Positions 14,221 through 22,376 of a DNA stretch of 24,541 nucleotides are shown here, piece by piece. Location of the stretch: positions 1 through 24,541 of the forward strand of contig NZ_LSIC01000076.1 in assembly GCF_001556045.1 (NCBI RefSeq). Reading direction: 5' to 3'. The DNA is from Bradyrhizobium sp. CCH5-F6 (lineage in GTDB: Bacteria > Pseudomonadota > Alphaproteobacteria > Rhizobiales > Xanthobacteraceae). Position 1 is the first letter of the stretch, and every line of letters starts with the position of its first letter. A program made the position numbers and the translations under genes. The notes below the pieces were generated by a model that saw only the letters and a list, made by a program, of their open reading frames with translations, did not search any database and was not told the origin of the DNA.

Positions 14221-16794
14221 TCACATTGTCGCAGGGGTGCGCTGCCCCACCTCATCGGCCTGGACAACGCCGAGCAGCCGCTCGCACTGCGCCTTGTCCA
14301 TCGCCAAGGTGCTTGCGGCACCACCGTAGGCTACACGACCATTCACGAGCACATAGGCACGGTCAGCCATCGCGAGGACGCTCTCCGCATGGTGCTCGAC
14401 GATGACCATGCTCGCCCTCGTCGACAGTCGTCCAACGGCGTCGCGCACTTCCTGGACCACGGCGGGCGCCAAGCCTTCGAACGGCTCGTCAAGCAGGATG
14501 AGCCTGGACGGCACCATCAGGGCGCGCGCAATCGCAACCATCTGCTGCTCACCGCCGGAGAGGGTTTCACCGCGCGAACGGATTCGAGCTCCGACCTTCG
14601 GGAACAGGTCGAATATCTCCTCCATCGACGCGCCCCCCGGCCGCGCGGCAAGCCTGAGATTCTCCTGTACTGTCAGGTTCGGAAACAGCCGCCGCCCCTC
14701 GGCCACCAGCGAGATGCCGAGTCTGTTGATGTCGCTGGGCCGCAGCTTCGATATATCGCGGCCTTCAAACGACATTTGTCCTTCCGACGGGTGCAGAACA
14801 CCCGTAACCGCGCGCAGCAGCGTGGTCTTGCCGACGCCGTTACGCCCGAGCAGGGCGACGACCTCGCCCTTGTGAACGGCCAGATCGACGTTCTCGAGCA
14901 CGGTGCTGCCGCCATAGCCAGCGCTTATTCCCTTGAGCTCGAGGAGCGGGGCCTGGTCGGCCGGCACAGCCGCGCCGCCCTTCCTCGTCGGAAGAACCAC
15001 AACTTGCCCGCTCTCCTGCACCGGATGGGCATCGCCGAGATAGGCGGCGACCACTTCCGGATGCCGTGCGACCTCCGCCGGCTTGCCGTCGGCAATCAGA
15101 CGGCCCTGATGCAGAACCGTAATGCGGTCCGACATTGCCAGGACCCGATCAATGTCATGCTCGATCAGAAGGACGGCATGGGATTGCGCCAGACGGCGGA
15201 TGAGTTCGCCGACGATGCGACGATCGGATTCCGCCAGACCCGCCAAGGGTTCGTCCAGCAGCAGCAGCTTGGCGTCGATCGCGAGCGAGACCGCGATTTC
15301 GAGGAGGCGCTTTTCGCCGTGAGACAGCGAGACGCAGAGTTCAGCCGCTCGTTCGGTCAGGCCGACGGCCTCCAGGAGGCCCCAGACCCGCGCATTGACG
15401 CTCTCCGAGGCATGTGCGTCGGCCCACAGGCTGAAATAGGTCCTGTTGGAGGCCTGCACCGCGACCCGCACGTTTTCGAAGGCCGTCAGATTGGGAAACA
15501 CGCTGAGGATCTGGAACGACCGCGCAATCCCCAGCCGCGCCCGCTTGTAGGGCGGCAGGCTGTTGATCGACCCGCCCTCGAACAGGATCTCGCCGGAGTC
15601 CGGCTTGTAGCGGCCGGTCAGGAGATTGAAGAAGGTGGTCTTGCCCGCGCCATTCGGTCCGATCAGGGAGTGTAGACCCGTCCGGCTCATCTCCAGCGAG
15701 ATGTCGTTCTGGGTGACGATGTTGCCGAAGCGCTTGGAAAGGTTTCGGACCTGAAGGATCGGCGCGCCCCCGTCGCCTGACCCTTTCGCGGCGGCCGGCG
15801 TATACGGCACGATCTTCGCGGGACGCGGTGAAATGCCGTCGCGCGTCAGCGTCCAGCGGTCGCGCCTGACAAGACGCTGGAAGATGCCTTGCACGCCTTC
15901 ATGCGACAACAGAGCGAATGCGATGATAATGGGCGCAAAGAACAGCCACCAGTTCTCGGTCAGGGCGCTGAGGCGATCTTCGAGTACAATGAAAATGATC
16001 GAACCCCAGAGAGGTCCGAGGAAGTGATGAACTCCGCCCAGAGCCGCCATTAACACCGGATCGCCGGCGTGCTGCCAGCTCAGATTGTTGGCGTAAGCTC
16101 CCTGCAGCAATAGCACCATCAGACCGCCGGCGATCCCGATCGCCCCGCCAGCGATGACGAGGGCGACGAGTTTCGTCTGATACGTGTTGTAGCCCAGACT
16201 GGCGACACGCTCCTCGTTGTCGCGCAGCGCCTGCATCATCCGGCCAAACGGGCTATGAGCGATCCGCCACAACAGCCACAACATGCCGAGGACGACGACG
16301 AGCGCGAACCAGTGAAACTCGAGCGCCGAGGTAAACAGGGGCCGCGCGACATCCTGGATACCGTTCTCTCCACCAGTGACGTCCGTCCACTTGAACGCGA
16401 TCTCGAAGGCGATCTGTGAGCAGGCGAGCGTGAGCAGTGAAAAGTAGAGGCCTCGCCGGCGGAGGATGACCGCACCGACCGTCAGCGCCAGCAGCATCGA
16501 AAAACCGGCTGCGACCAGAACGTCGCCCAGTTCGTTCCCGCCGAGAAGACGCGTTCCGATCAGCGCCACGGCGTAACCTGCAGTCCCGAAGAAGAACGAT
16601 GCGCCGAACGGGACCAAGCCCAGATACCCGATCAGGAAGTTCACCCCGGCCGCATAAAGAGTGTAGATCGCAATCTGAGTCACTCTTGCAACCGGCATGC
16701 CGATGCCAAGCGCAATGGCCGAGGCAACAAGCAATACGGCGGCAATGATCGCAATGGGATGGCGCGACACACGCCCGAGCAACGCCCCTTTCAT
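14221..16794 (-). CDS. LIV-type ABC transporter, single-chain permease-ATPase-ATPase (LivM-LivG-LivF fusion), 857 aa
   Basis: This is an inner membrane importer subunit joining three normally separate proteins. Residues 1 to about 305 are a LivM permease (TLYAAGVNFLIGYLGLVPFGA, RDNEERVASLGYN, then GGVHHFLGPLWG). Residues 345-590 are a LivG ATPase with Walker A GPNGAGKTT (379-387), signature LSHGEKR (490-496), Walker B LLLLDEP and the LivG-type SLWADA region. Residues 615-845 are a LivF ATPase with GRNGVGKTT (650-658), LSGGEQQ (745-751) and LILLDEP. Linkers of about 35 residues (311-344) and 25 residues separate the domains. Both ATPases keep all motifs. The first signature is LSHGE rather than LSGGE, which occurs in LivG-like proteins. 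It overlaps LivH by 4 bases at its start. The importer would take up an amino acid, an aromatic or alicyclic acid, or another small organic acid. Confidence 0.93.
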   Translation of the reverse strand: MKGALLGRVSRHPIAIIAAVLLVASAIALGIGMPVARVTQIAIYTLYAAGVNFLIGYLGLVPFGASFFFGTAGYAVALIGTRLLGGNELGDVLVAAGFSMLLALTVGAVILRRRGLYFSLLTLACSQIAFEIAFKWTDVTGGENGIQDVARPLFTSALEFHWFALVVVLGMLWLLWRIAHSPFGRMMQALRDNEERVASLGYNTYQTKLVALVIAGGAIGIAGGLMVLLLQGAYANNLSWQHAGDPVLMAALGGVHHFLGPLWGSIIFIVLEDRLSALTENWWLFFAPIIIAFALLSHEGVQGIFQRLVRRDRWTLTRDGISPRPAKIVPYTPAAAKGSGDGGAPILQVRNLSKRFGNIVTQNDISLEMSRTGLHSLIGPNGAGKTTFFNLLTGRYKPDSGEILFEGGSINSLPPYKRARLGIARSFQILSVFPNLTAFENVRVAVQASNRTYFSLWADAHASESVNARVWGLLEAVGLTERAAELCVSLSHGEKRLLEIAVSLAIDAKLLLLDEPLAGLAESDRRIVGELIRRLAQSHAVLLIEHDIDRVLAMSDRITVLHQGRLIADGKPAEVARHPEVVAAYLGDAHPVQESGQVVVLPTRKGGAAVPADQAPLLELKGISAGYGGSTVLENVDLAVHKGEVVALLGRNGVGKTTLLRAVTGVLHPSEGQMSFEGRDISKLRPSDINRLGISLVAEGRRLFPNLTVQENLRLAARPGGASMEEIFDLFPKVGARIRSRGETLSGGEQQMVAIARALMVPSRLILLDEPFEGLAPAVVQEVRDAVGRLSTRASMVIVEHHAESVLAMADRAYVLVNGRVAYGGAASTLAMDKAQCERLLGVVQADEVGQRTPATM

Positions 16795-17660
16795 TCGAAG
16801 CGCTCCCAGCGTTCACCGAACAAGCCGCGAGGGCGCAGAAGCATGATCGCGAACATCAGCACGTACATCGAGGCCGTCGACGCCGCCGGCCAGAACTGGA
16901 TGGTCAGAGCGGTCACGACACCAACGGCGAGCCCCGCCACCACGGCGCCCCGCAACGACCCAAGCCCACCAATTGCAACAATTACAAATGCGGGCATAAC
17001 TGCATTCGCCGCCATCGACGGAGAGACGGTCCAGAGCGGGGCTGCAAGCAGCCCCGCGATCGCGGCAAGCCCGCAGCCCAGGCCGAATACCGCCGTAAGG
17101 ACGCGGGGCAGCTTGATGCCGAGCAGCTCAACCATCTCGGGATCGCGACTTCCGGCACGCAGAATCCGCCCATAAGGCGTCCAGGACAGGAAAGCCCAGA
17201 GGCCGAGCAATGCCGTCGACGTCGCGGCCAGAACCGCCACCCGGTATTTTGTGATCAGCAATGGTCCCAGCTCGACGATGCCCGCGAGCGGCGGCGGCGG
17301 GTTGAATGGTTTGCCGTCCGCGCCCCAGGTTGCGCGAATGAGAGCCTCGATCAACAAGGCCAGTGCGAACGTCACGATGAGGCTCAGAAGAGGCTCGCGC
17401 CCGTAAAGCCGACGTATCAGCAGGAACTCCGTCGCCATGCCTATGGCAGCAACGACGATCGGAGCCAGGGCGACAGCTCCCCATCCGAACCAACGAAAGA
17501 GTTGCCAGGACACGTAAGCGCCCAGCGCGAAGAAAGCGCCATGCGCGAAATTGATGACGCCAAGAAGCCCGAACGTGATCGACAGGCCGACCGCGATCAG
17601 GACGTAGAGAAAGCCCAGGACGAGGCCGTTGGCGACTTGCGAAATGATGATGTCGGTCAT
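16791..17660 (-). CDS. LivH-type ABC transporter permease, 289 aa
   Basis: This is the partner inner membrane permease of the LIV family, with about eight hydrophobic segments. Hallmarks are the N-terminal ANGLVLGFLYVLIAVGLSITFG, then GVINFAHGAFFALGAYVSW, which is the conserved LivH signature, then AFVIVAIGGLGSLRGAVVAG, and the LRPRGLFGE terminus. It forms the channel together with the LivM part of the fusion. Its stop overlaps the fusion's start by 4 bases. It begins 39 bases after the binding protein stop with a weak ribosome-binding site (GGA), so it may depend on coupling. Confidence 0.93.
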   Translation of the reverse strand: MTDIIISQVANGLVLGFLYVLIAVGLSITFGLLGVINFAHGAFFALGAYVSWQLFRWFGWGAVALAPIVVAAIGMATEFLLIRRLYGREPLLSLIVTFALALLIEALIRATWGADGKPFNPPPPLAGIVELGPLLITKYRVAVLAATSTALLGLWAFLSWTPYGRILRAGSRDPEMVELLGIKLPRVLTAVFGLGCGLAAIAGLLAAPLWTVSPSMAANAVMPAFVIVAIGGLGSLRGAVVAGLAVGVVTALTIQFWPAASTASMYVLMFAIMLLRPRGLFGERWERFE

Positions 17661-17699
17661 GTTTCCAACTCGCCAACGGGTATCAAAACGGGGGCTACT

Positions 17700-18935
17700 T
17701 CAGAGCGCCGGCATGTTGCAGCCGATCTCTTCCTTGGTCCCGAAGGCTTTTTCGGTCTCTTCCGCCGTAGCGGAGGTGTCCTTCAGGACCTCGAAGAAAT
17801 CCCACTTGTCGGTGATGTTCTTCTTGACCTGCACGATGACGGCAGGCCGGACCATCTGATGGTCCCATTCGCGGAAGTAGTACGGCAGCAATCCTTCCGT
17901 GTTTTTCCATTTCTCTAGAGCGACAATGATGTCCTGAGCTTTGGTCGACTTCGCAGCCTCGATCGACTCCAGCAGCGCGCGCATCGCAATCCACCCCGAC
18001 CAAGTCTTGTCCGACGGCGGCTGGCCGTACTTCTTCTGGAACGCTTCGGTCATCGCCTTCTCGGCTGCCGTGTTCTTGGGATTGTTATAGTACCAGGGCT
18101 TGATGTAGATGCCGCTGGAGGCCTGCGGGCCGACGTCCCAGAAATCCGTATCGGTCACCGCTATGGCGCCGTACGGGATTTTCTCCTTCATCCCCATCTC
18201 ATTCCACTGCTTGAGGAAGGTGGAGAAGTCGCCGCCGACAAGGCCGCCGATGATCGCGTCCGGCTTGGCTTGCCGTATCTTGAGGATGTAGGATGAGTAG
18301 TCAGCCGTGTTGATCGGCACCTCGTCGGAGCCCGCTTCGGTCAGCCCGGTCTTGCCCAGCAAGGCTCGCGACGATCGCAGTATGTCCTGACCGAACGCAT
18401 ATGAGGCTGTCAGGAAATAGACTTTCTTCCCGATCGATGCGATGTAGGGCATCAGACCGCTCGTCTGCACCGGGACTGTCGCCTGGGTACGGAAGACGTA
18501 GCGGCTGCAGCTCTTGCCCGTGATTTCGCTCGCGGCTGCTCCCGGCAGGATGAGCGGAATCTTCGCGCGATTGGCCACGCTCATCATGGCGAGCGCATTC
18601 GAACTGTAGTTGCCGCCCACGACGGCGACGACCTTATTTTCGTCCACGAGCCGCTGCATGTTCTGCTGGGAGCCTTGCGGGTCCGATTCATCGAGCCAGA
18701 TGACCTCGATCTTGCGGCCGAGCACCTTGCCGCCGGCCTGTTCGACGGCCAATTCGCTGCCGCGCTCCAGGAACTGGCCGATCGACGAGCCGGGTCCCTG
18801 CTTCGAATAAATCATGCCGATCCTGATTGGATCATCCGTCTGAGCGCTGGCACCAGTTGCAGCCGCGAGGCTGGCGATTGCTGCAGTCGTCAAACGGGCA
18901 AGCAGCTTCCGGCAAGCACTATCCATCCAACCCAT
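17700..18935 (-). CDS. Periplasmic substrate-binding protein of the LIV-type ABC importer, 411 aa
   Basis: This is a Peripla_BP_6 (LivK-like) solute-binding protein. Residues 1-31 are a signal peptide ending GASA, cut before QTDD. The mature start DDPIRIGMIYSKQGPGSSIG is the typical first strand and binding loop. VVGGNYSSNALAMMSVANR and FLTASYAFGQDILRSS are the usual second-domain elements. A strong ribosome-binding site (GGGAGGAG) sits about 7 bases before the ATG, probably to give the excess of binding protein over permease. Branched-chain binders are shorter (about 370 residues). Sequences of this length in alphaproteobacteria often bind aromatic or other organic acids, which is only a hint about the substrate. 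It starts 34 bases after the ThDP enzyme. Confidence 0.92.
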   Translation of the reverse strand: MGWMDSACRKLLARLTTAAIASLAAATGASAQTDDPIRIGMIYSKQGPGSSIGQFLERGSELAVEQAGGKVLGRKIEVIWLDESDPQGSQQNMQRLVDENKVVAVVGGNYSSNALAMMSVANRAKIPLILPGAAASEITGKSCSRYVFRTQATVPVQTSGLMPYIASIGKKVYFLTASYAFGQDILRSSRALLGKTGLTEAGSDEVPINTADYSSYILKIRQAKPDAIIGGLVGGDFSTFLKQWNEMGMKEKIPYGAIAVTDTDFWDVGPQASSGIYIKPWYYNNPKNTAAEKAMTEAFQKKYGQPPSDKTWSGWIAMRALLESIEAAKSTKAQDIIVALEKWKNTEGLLPYYFREWDHQMVRPAVIVQVKKNITDKWDFFEVLKDTSATAEETEKAFGTKEEIGCNMPAL

Positions 18936-18969
18936 AACGTTCTCCTCCCTTGTTGATCGACTTATTGCT

Positions 18970-20760
18970 TCAGATCAGCCGCTGCGGTTTACCGAAGACC
19001 GGCTCCTTGTACGGCACGGGCGGCAATTGCCACGTCCCCGTGGACGGTGGACGCACCTCGGCATCGACATGCAGATCGATGACGCAAGGTCGGCGATTCT
19101 TGATCGCCGTTTCCACGACACCGCGCAGATCCTCGCTCCTGGTGACCGTGTAGCCATCGGCGCCGCAGGCACGCGCCCACGCTGCGAAGTCCGGATTGTA
19201 TCGTTCGCCGCCGGGCCCCTGATTGCCCTTGTAGAAGGCGGTCCCGAGCTCCCTGCCTCCGAACATTCCATATTGAATGTCGCGGATCGCACCCCAGGCG
19301 AAGTTGTTCCACACGATCCAGATGCAGGGCAGCGAATACTCGACCGCGGTCGCAACCACATGGGGCGCCATCATGAAGCCGCCATCGCCGACGACCGCAA
19401 CACAGGTGCGGTCGGGCGCCGCCAGGTGCGCACCGAGAACGCCGCACACGCCGAAGCCCATCGACGAATAGCCCCAGCTATTGAGCATGCTCTGCGCCCG
19501 GCGGGGCTTCCAGAACTGCATGAACCAATTGTGATGCACGCCGGAATCTAGCGACAGGATCACATCGTCGGGCAGGATGTCGGTCAGCGCGTCGACCACA
19601 TATTCCGGCCGGATCGGCGTCGTCACGTCCTTGAAGTGAGGACGGACGAACGCGTCCCATTCGGCCTGCCAACCGGCAACCTCGGCGCGCCACGGCTCGA
19701 AGTTCTCCCGCCGAATGTCCTTCCGCTCGGCCATCCCGTCGAGCAGTTGCGCCGCGAAGGTCTTGGCATCGGCGATGACGCCGAGCGTCGGCGGATAGTT
19801 GCGCCCGAGCTCCGCGGGATCGATGTCGGCCTGGATAAGCTTGGTCTCCGGGAAATTCCAGGAATAGCCCGGGTGCCATGACGATGACGAGCGGTCGTCG
19901 AAGCGCGTTCCGATGCAGATCACGAGATCGGCAAAACGACCGGCCTGATTGGCCGGATAGGCACCGTTGCGCCCGATAAAGCCCAGCGTCAGCGGGTCGC
20001 CGGAGGGCACGAGACCCATGCCATTCGGAGACGTGATAACCGGGATGCCGTATTTCTGCTGAAGCGCCGTGATCTCGGGGCTGGCTTCGGACAGCGTCGT
20101 CCCTTGCCCGACAAAGAAAACCGGTTTCCTGGAAGCGCTCAGCAGGTCGAGCGCCTTCGCAATATCCGCGGGGCTGGCATTGGGGCGATGCCCGCCGTGC
20201 ACGTGTGACGGCGCCGGCAGTTCGACGTCATCCTCCTCCTGGAAGACATTGTATGGAATATCCAAGTTCACGGGGCCTGGCCTGCCGGTCACCATCGTGT
20301 CGAAGCCCTGGCGCAACGCCAGGGGCAGCATGTCGACGCGCGTGGGCTGGAACGTCCGCTTGACCACCGGCCGCATGACCTGAGCAAAGTCGGCCTGATT
20401 GTGCGCGTAGAGCTCCTGGAAGGGTCCACGATTGGCCTGCGACGTCGGCACGTTTGCCGTGATTGCCATGAACGCCGATGAGTCCGACAGGGCTGTGATC
20501 AGCGGCATCACGATATTCGCCGAGCCCGGACCTGTTGACGTCAACGTCGCGACCGGACTGTGCTTGACGCGAAAGTAAGCGTCAGCCATATGGCCCGCCG
20601 CCTGCTCGTGCCGCGGCGAAATCAGGCTGATCTTGTCCCGCACCTGGTAAAGCGCATCGAGAATGCCTACATTGCCATGGCCGCAGACGCCGAAAATGAA
20701 CGGCACCTTCTGCTTGACGAGATACTCGGCGATGACCTCGCCACCCTTCATCTTGCTCAT
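18970..20760 (-). CDS. Thiamine-diphosphate-dependent enzyme, acetolactate synthase-like, 596 aa
   Basis: This is a ThDP enzyme of the AHAS/IolD/decarboxylase superfamily with the three canonical domains. The PYR domain is at about 1-170, with catalytic Glu E52 in SPRHEQAAGH. The middle domain is at about 195-335 (VFFVGQGT, ADIDPAELGRN). The PP domain is at about 390-570, with the ThDP/Mg motif GDGGFMM (458-464) ending at the NN pair (485-486). All cofactor residues are intact. No small regulatory subunit gene is adjacent, which argues against a biosynthetic AHAS. In a catabolic operon with an aldehyde dehydrogenase directly upstream, C-C cleavage of a 2-oxo compound or a cyclic 1,2-dione, as by IolD or cyclohexane-1,2-dione hydrolase, is plausible, but this is inference. 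Decarboxylation or carboligation are alternatives. The start follows a GGAGAA ribosome-binding site. Confidence 0.92.
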   Translation of the reverse strand: MSKMKGGEVIAEYLVKQKVPFIFGVCGHGNVGILDALYQVRDKISLISPRHEQAAGHMADAYFRVKHSPVATLTSTGPGSANIVMPLITALSDSSAFMAITANVPTSQANRGPFQELYAHNQADFAQVMRPVVKRTFQPTRVDMLPLALRQGFDTMVTGRPGPVNLDIPYNVFQEEDDVELPAPSHVHGGHRPNASPADIAKALDLLSASRKPVFFVGQGTTLSEASPEITALQQKYGIPVITSPNGMGLVPSGDPLTLGFIGRNGAYPANQAGRFADLVICIGTRFDDRSSSSWHPGYSWNFPETKLIQADIDPAELGRNYPPTLGVIADAKTFAAQLLDGMAERKDIRRENFEPWRAEVAGWQAEWDAFVRPHFKDVTTPIRPEYVVDALTDILPDDVILSLDSGVHHNWFMQFWKPRRAQSMLNSWGYSSMGFGVCGVLGAHLAAPDRTCVAVVGDGGFMMAPHVVATAVEYSLPCIWIVWNNFAWGAIRDIQYGMFGGRELGTAFYKGNQGPGGERYNPDFAAWARACGADGYTVTRSEDLRGVVETAIKNRRPCVIDLHVDAEVRPPSTGTWQLPPVPYKEPVFGKPQRLI

Positions 20761-20790
20761 TTCTTGTTCTTCTCCGGCTGCGTTTCTCGA

Positions 20791-22245
20791 TCAGGCCAGG
20801 ATCGTGACCATGCGCTCTTCGCTCATCTCCCGGATCGCATAATACGGGCCTTCCCGGCCAAAACCGCTATCCTTCGAGCCACCATAGGGCATGAGATCGA
20901 CGCGGGAGCTGGGAGTTTCGTTGATGTGTACGCCTCCGACCTGGAGCTTCCGCGCCGCCTCGAGTGCATTCCCGATATGCTGCGTGAAGATTCCGGTCGC
21001 GAGACCGTAAGGGGTCGCGTTGACTCGCTCGATCGCCTCGTCGAACGAGTCGAACGGCGCGACCGTCAGGACAGGTCCGAAAACCTCCTGACAGCCCAGC
21101 GGTGTTGCCTTCGAGACGTCGGCCAACAGCGCCGGATGAACAACCGAGCCGCTGCGACCGCCGCCGACCAGAAGGCGCGCGCCGCTCTTCACGGCTTGTA
21201 CGATCCAGGATTCAACTCGAACCGCAGCCGCTTCGCTGATGACCGGACCCACCACGGTATTTTCGTTCGCCGGGTCGCCGAACGGCAGCGCGGCGACGAG
21301 TTCCGCCAGACGGTGCTCGACCTTGTCCACGAGCGATCTGTCGATGAGCAGCACCTGGATCGACGTACAGACTTGACCTGCCTTGCGATAGCTCGCGTTT
21401 ATGACCTTCGGCAAGGCGACATTCAGATCGGCATCATTGCAAAGAATGCAGTGCGCGATGGAGCCCAGCTCCATCTGGGTTCGGCGCAGACCGACGCGCT
21501 GCTGTATCGCGCGACCGACCTGCGTGCTGCCGGTGAACGCGTAGAAATGAATATTCTTTTCGTTGATCAACCATTGCGCGACCTCCGCATCGCCGTGGAG
21601 GACAGACAGCAGACCGGGCGGCAGGCCTGCCTCCAGCAGGCACTCCGCCATAATGCAGGATGTCATCGGCGTATGGAGCGACGGTTTCAGAATTACGGCA
21701 TTGCCGGCCGCGAGCGCCGGGCAGACTTTGTGCGCAACGGTATTCAGGGGTGCATTGAACGGCGTGATCGCGCAAACCACACCAAGAGGCATTCTGAGCG
21801 TAAATCCGATCCGACCTACCTGCCCTGCGGCCGACTCCAGCGGAATCATGTCACCCGAGAGGCGTCGCGCCTCCTCAGCGGAGAGCCGGAACGTCGCGGC
21901 ACATCGCTGCACCTCGCCCAGCGCATCGCGCCGAGGAAATCCCGCCTCCTGACGCAGCACCTCGACGAGCTGGTCTGCACGCGCCTCGAGCCTTGCCGCT
22001 GCACGATCAAGAATGGCGCCTCGCTCATAAGGAGAGAGCGCATTGGCCTTGAAAGCCGAAAATGCAGCCTCCACACACACGCCAACCTGTTCGGCACTTG
22101 GAAGTTGCGCCACCATCGCAGGACGATTGTGAAACTTGTCAAGGACGTCCACTTCGCTCGCGCCAGACTGCCATTTCCCGGCGATCAGGAGCCTGCAGGC
22201 GGGTAATTCCCTGGTCGACAGTCGCTGCGCGCCGATGGTTACCAC
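20791..22245 (-). CDS. NAD(P)-dependent aldehyde dehydrogenase, 484 aa
   Basis: This enzyme oxidises an aldehyde to the acid or acyl-CoA. The motifs in order are TPFNAP (N164, oxyanion), KPS (187-189), FTGSTQVG (237-244), MELGS (E259, general base) and KAGQVCTS (C293, nucleophile), followed by QEVFGPVL. The ELGSIA variant instead of ELGGK occurs in a recognised ALDH branch and is not a defect. The start is a GTG at 22245 with AAGGAG about 8 bases upstream. It is the first gene of the leftward operon, 132 bases from the divergent LysR start, with a palindromic LysR-type box between them. It may take the aldehyde released by the ThDP enzyme encoded 30 bases downstream. The exact substrate is unknown. 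Confidence 0.93.
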   Translation of the reverse strand: MVTIGAQRLSTRELPACRLLIAGKWQSGASEVDVLDKFHNRPAMVAQLPSAEQVGVCVEAAFSAFKANALSPYERGAILDRAAARLEARADQLVEVLRQEAGFPRRDALGEVQRCAATFRLSAEEARRLSGDMIPLESAAGQVGRIGFTLRMPLGVVCAITPFNAPLNTVAHKVCPALAAGNAVILKPSLHTPMTSCIMAECLLEAGLPPGLLSVLHGDAEVAQWLINEKNIHFYAFTGSTQVGRAIQQRVGLRRTQMELGSIAHCILCNDADLNVALPKVINASYRKAGQVCTSIQVLLIDRSLVDKVEHRLAELVAALPFGDPANENTVVGPVISEAAAVRVESWIVQAVKSGARLLVGGGRSGSVVHPALLADVSKATPLGCQEVFGPVLTVAPFDSFDEAIERVNATPYGLATGIFTQHIGNALEAARKLQVGGVHINETPSSRVDLMPYGGSKDSGFGREGPYYAIREMSEERMVTILA

Positions 22246-22322
22246 CCCGTGCTCCTTCCTGTTCGTTCACGGATGCAAGCTAGGGCAGGTTTGACAATCG
22301 CAAAAATAGGGTTTTCCATTGA

Positions 22323-22347
22323 TGGCTATAAGCGCGCCGTATAGCCA
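22323..22347. promoter_or_regulatory. LysR-type operator in the divergent ALDH / LysR promoter region
   Basis: TGGCTATA (22323-22330) and TATAGCCA (22340-22347) form a perfect 8-bp inverted repeat with a 9-base spacer, and it contains the T-N11-A core (T22329 to A22341) expected of a LysR recognition box. It lies 30 bases before the LysR ATG and about 78 bases before the ALDH start, the usual arrangement for autorepression together with activation of the divergent operon. Confidence 0.75.
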
Positions 22348-22376
22348 ACTCGCGGCGCCTCGGGGATGAGGCTTCC

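Noticed and set aside
14389..15675. Plus-strand ORF of 428 codons opposite the LivMGF fusion
   Set aside because: Shadow frame. The minus strand carries complete Walker A, signature and Walker B motifs here.
16654..16660. GCATAA inside LivM, and another inside the ALDH gene near 20838, as further Xer sites
   Set aside because: No D arm follows at the right distance, and both are explained by coding sequence.
20560..22206. Plus-strand ORF of 548 codons opposite the ALDH and ThDP genes
   Set aside because: It spans two real genes on the other strand whose catalytic motifs are all intact. The product is Arg/His-rich and unlike any family.
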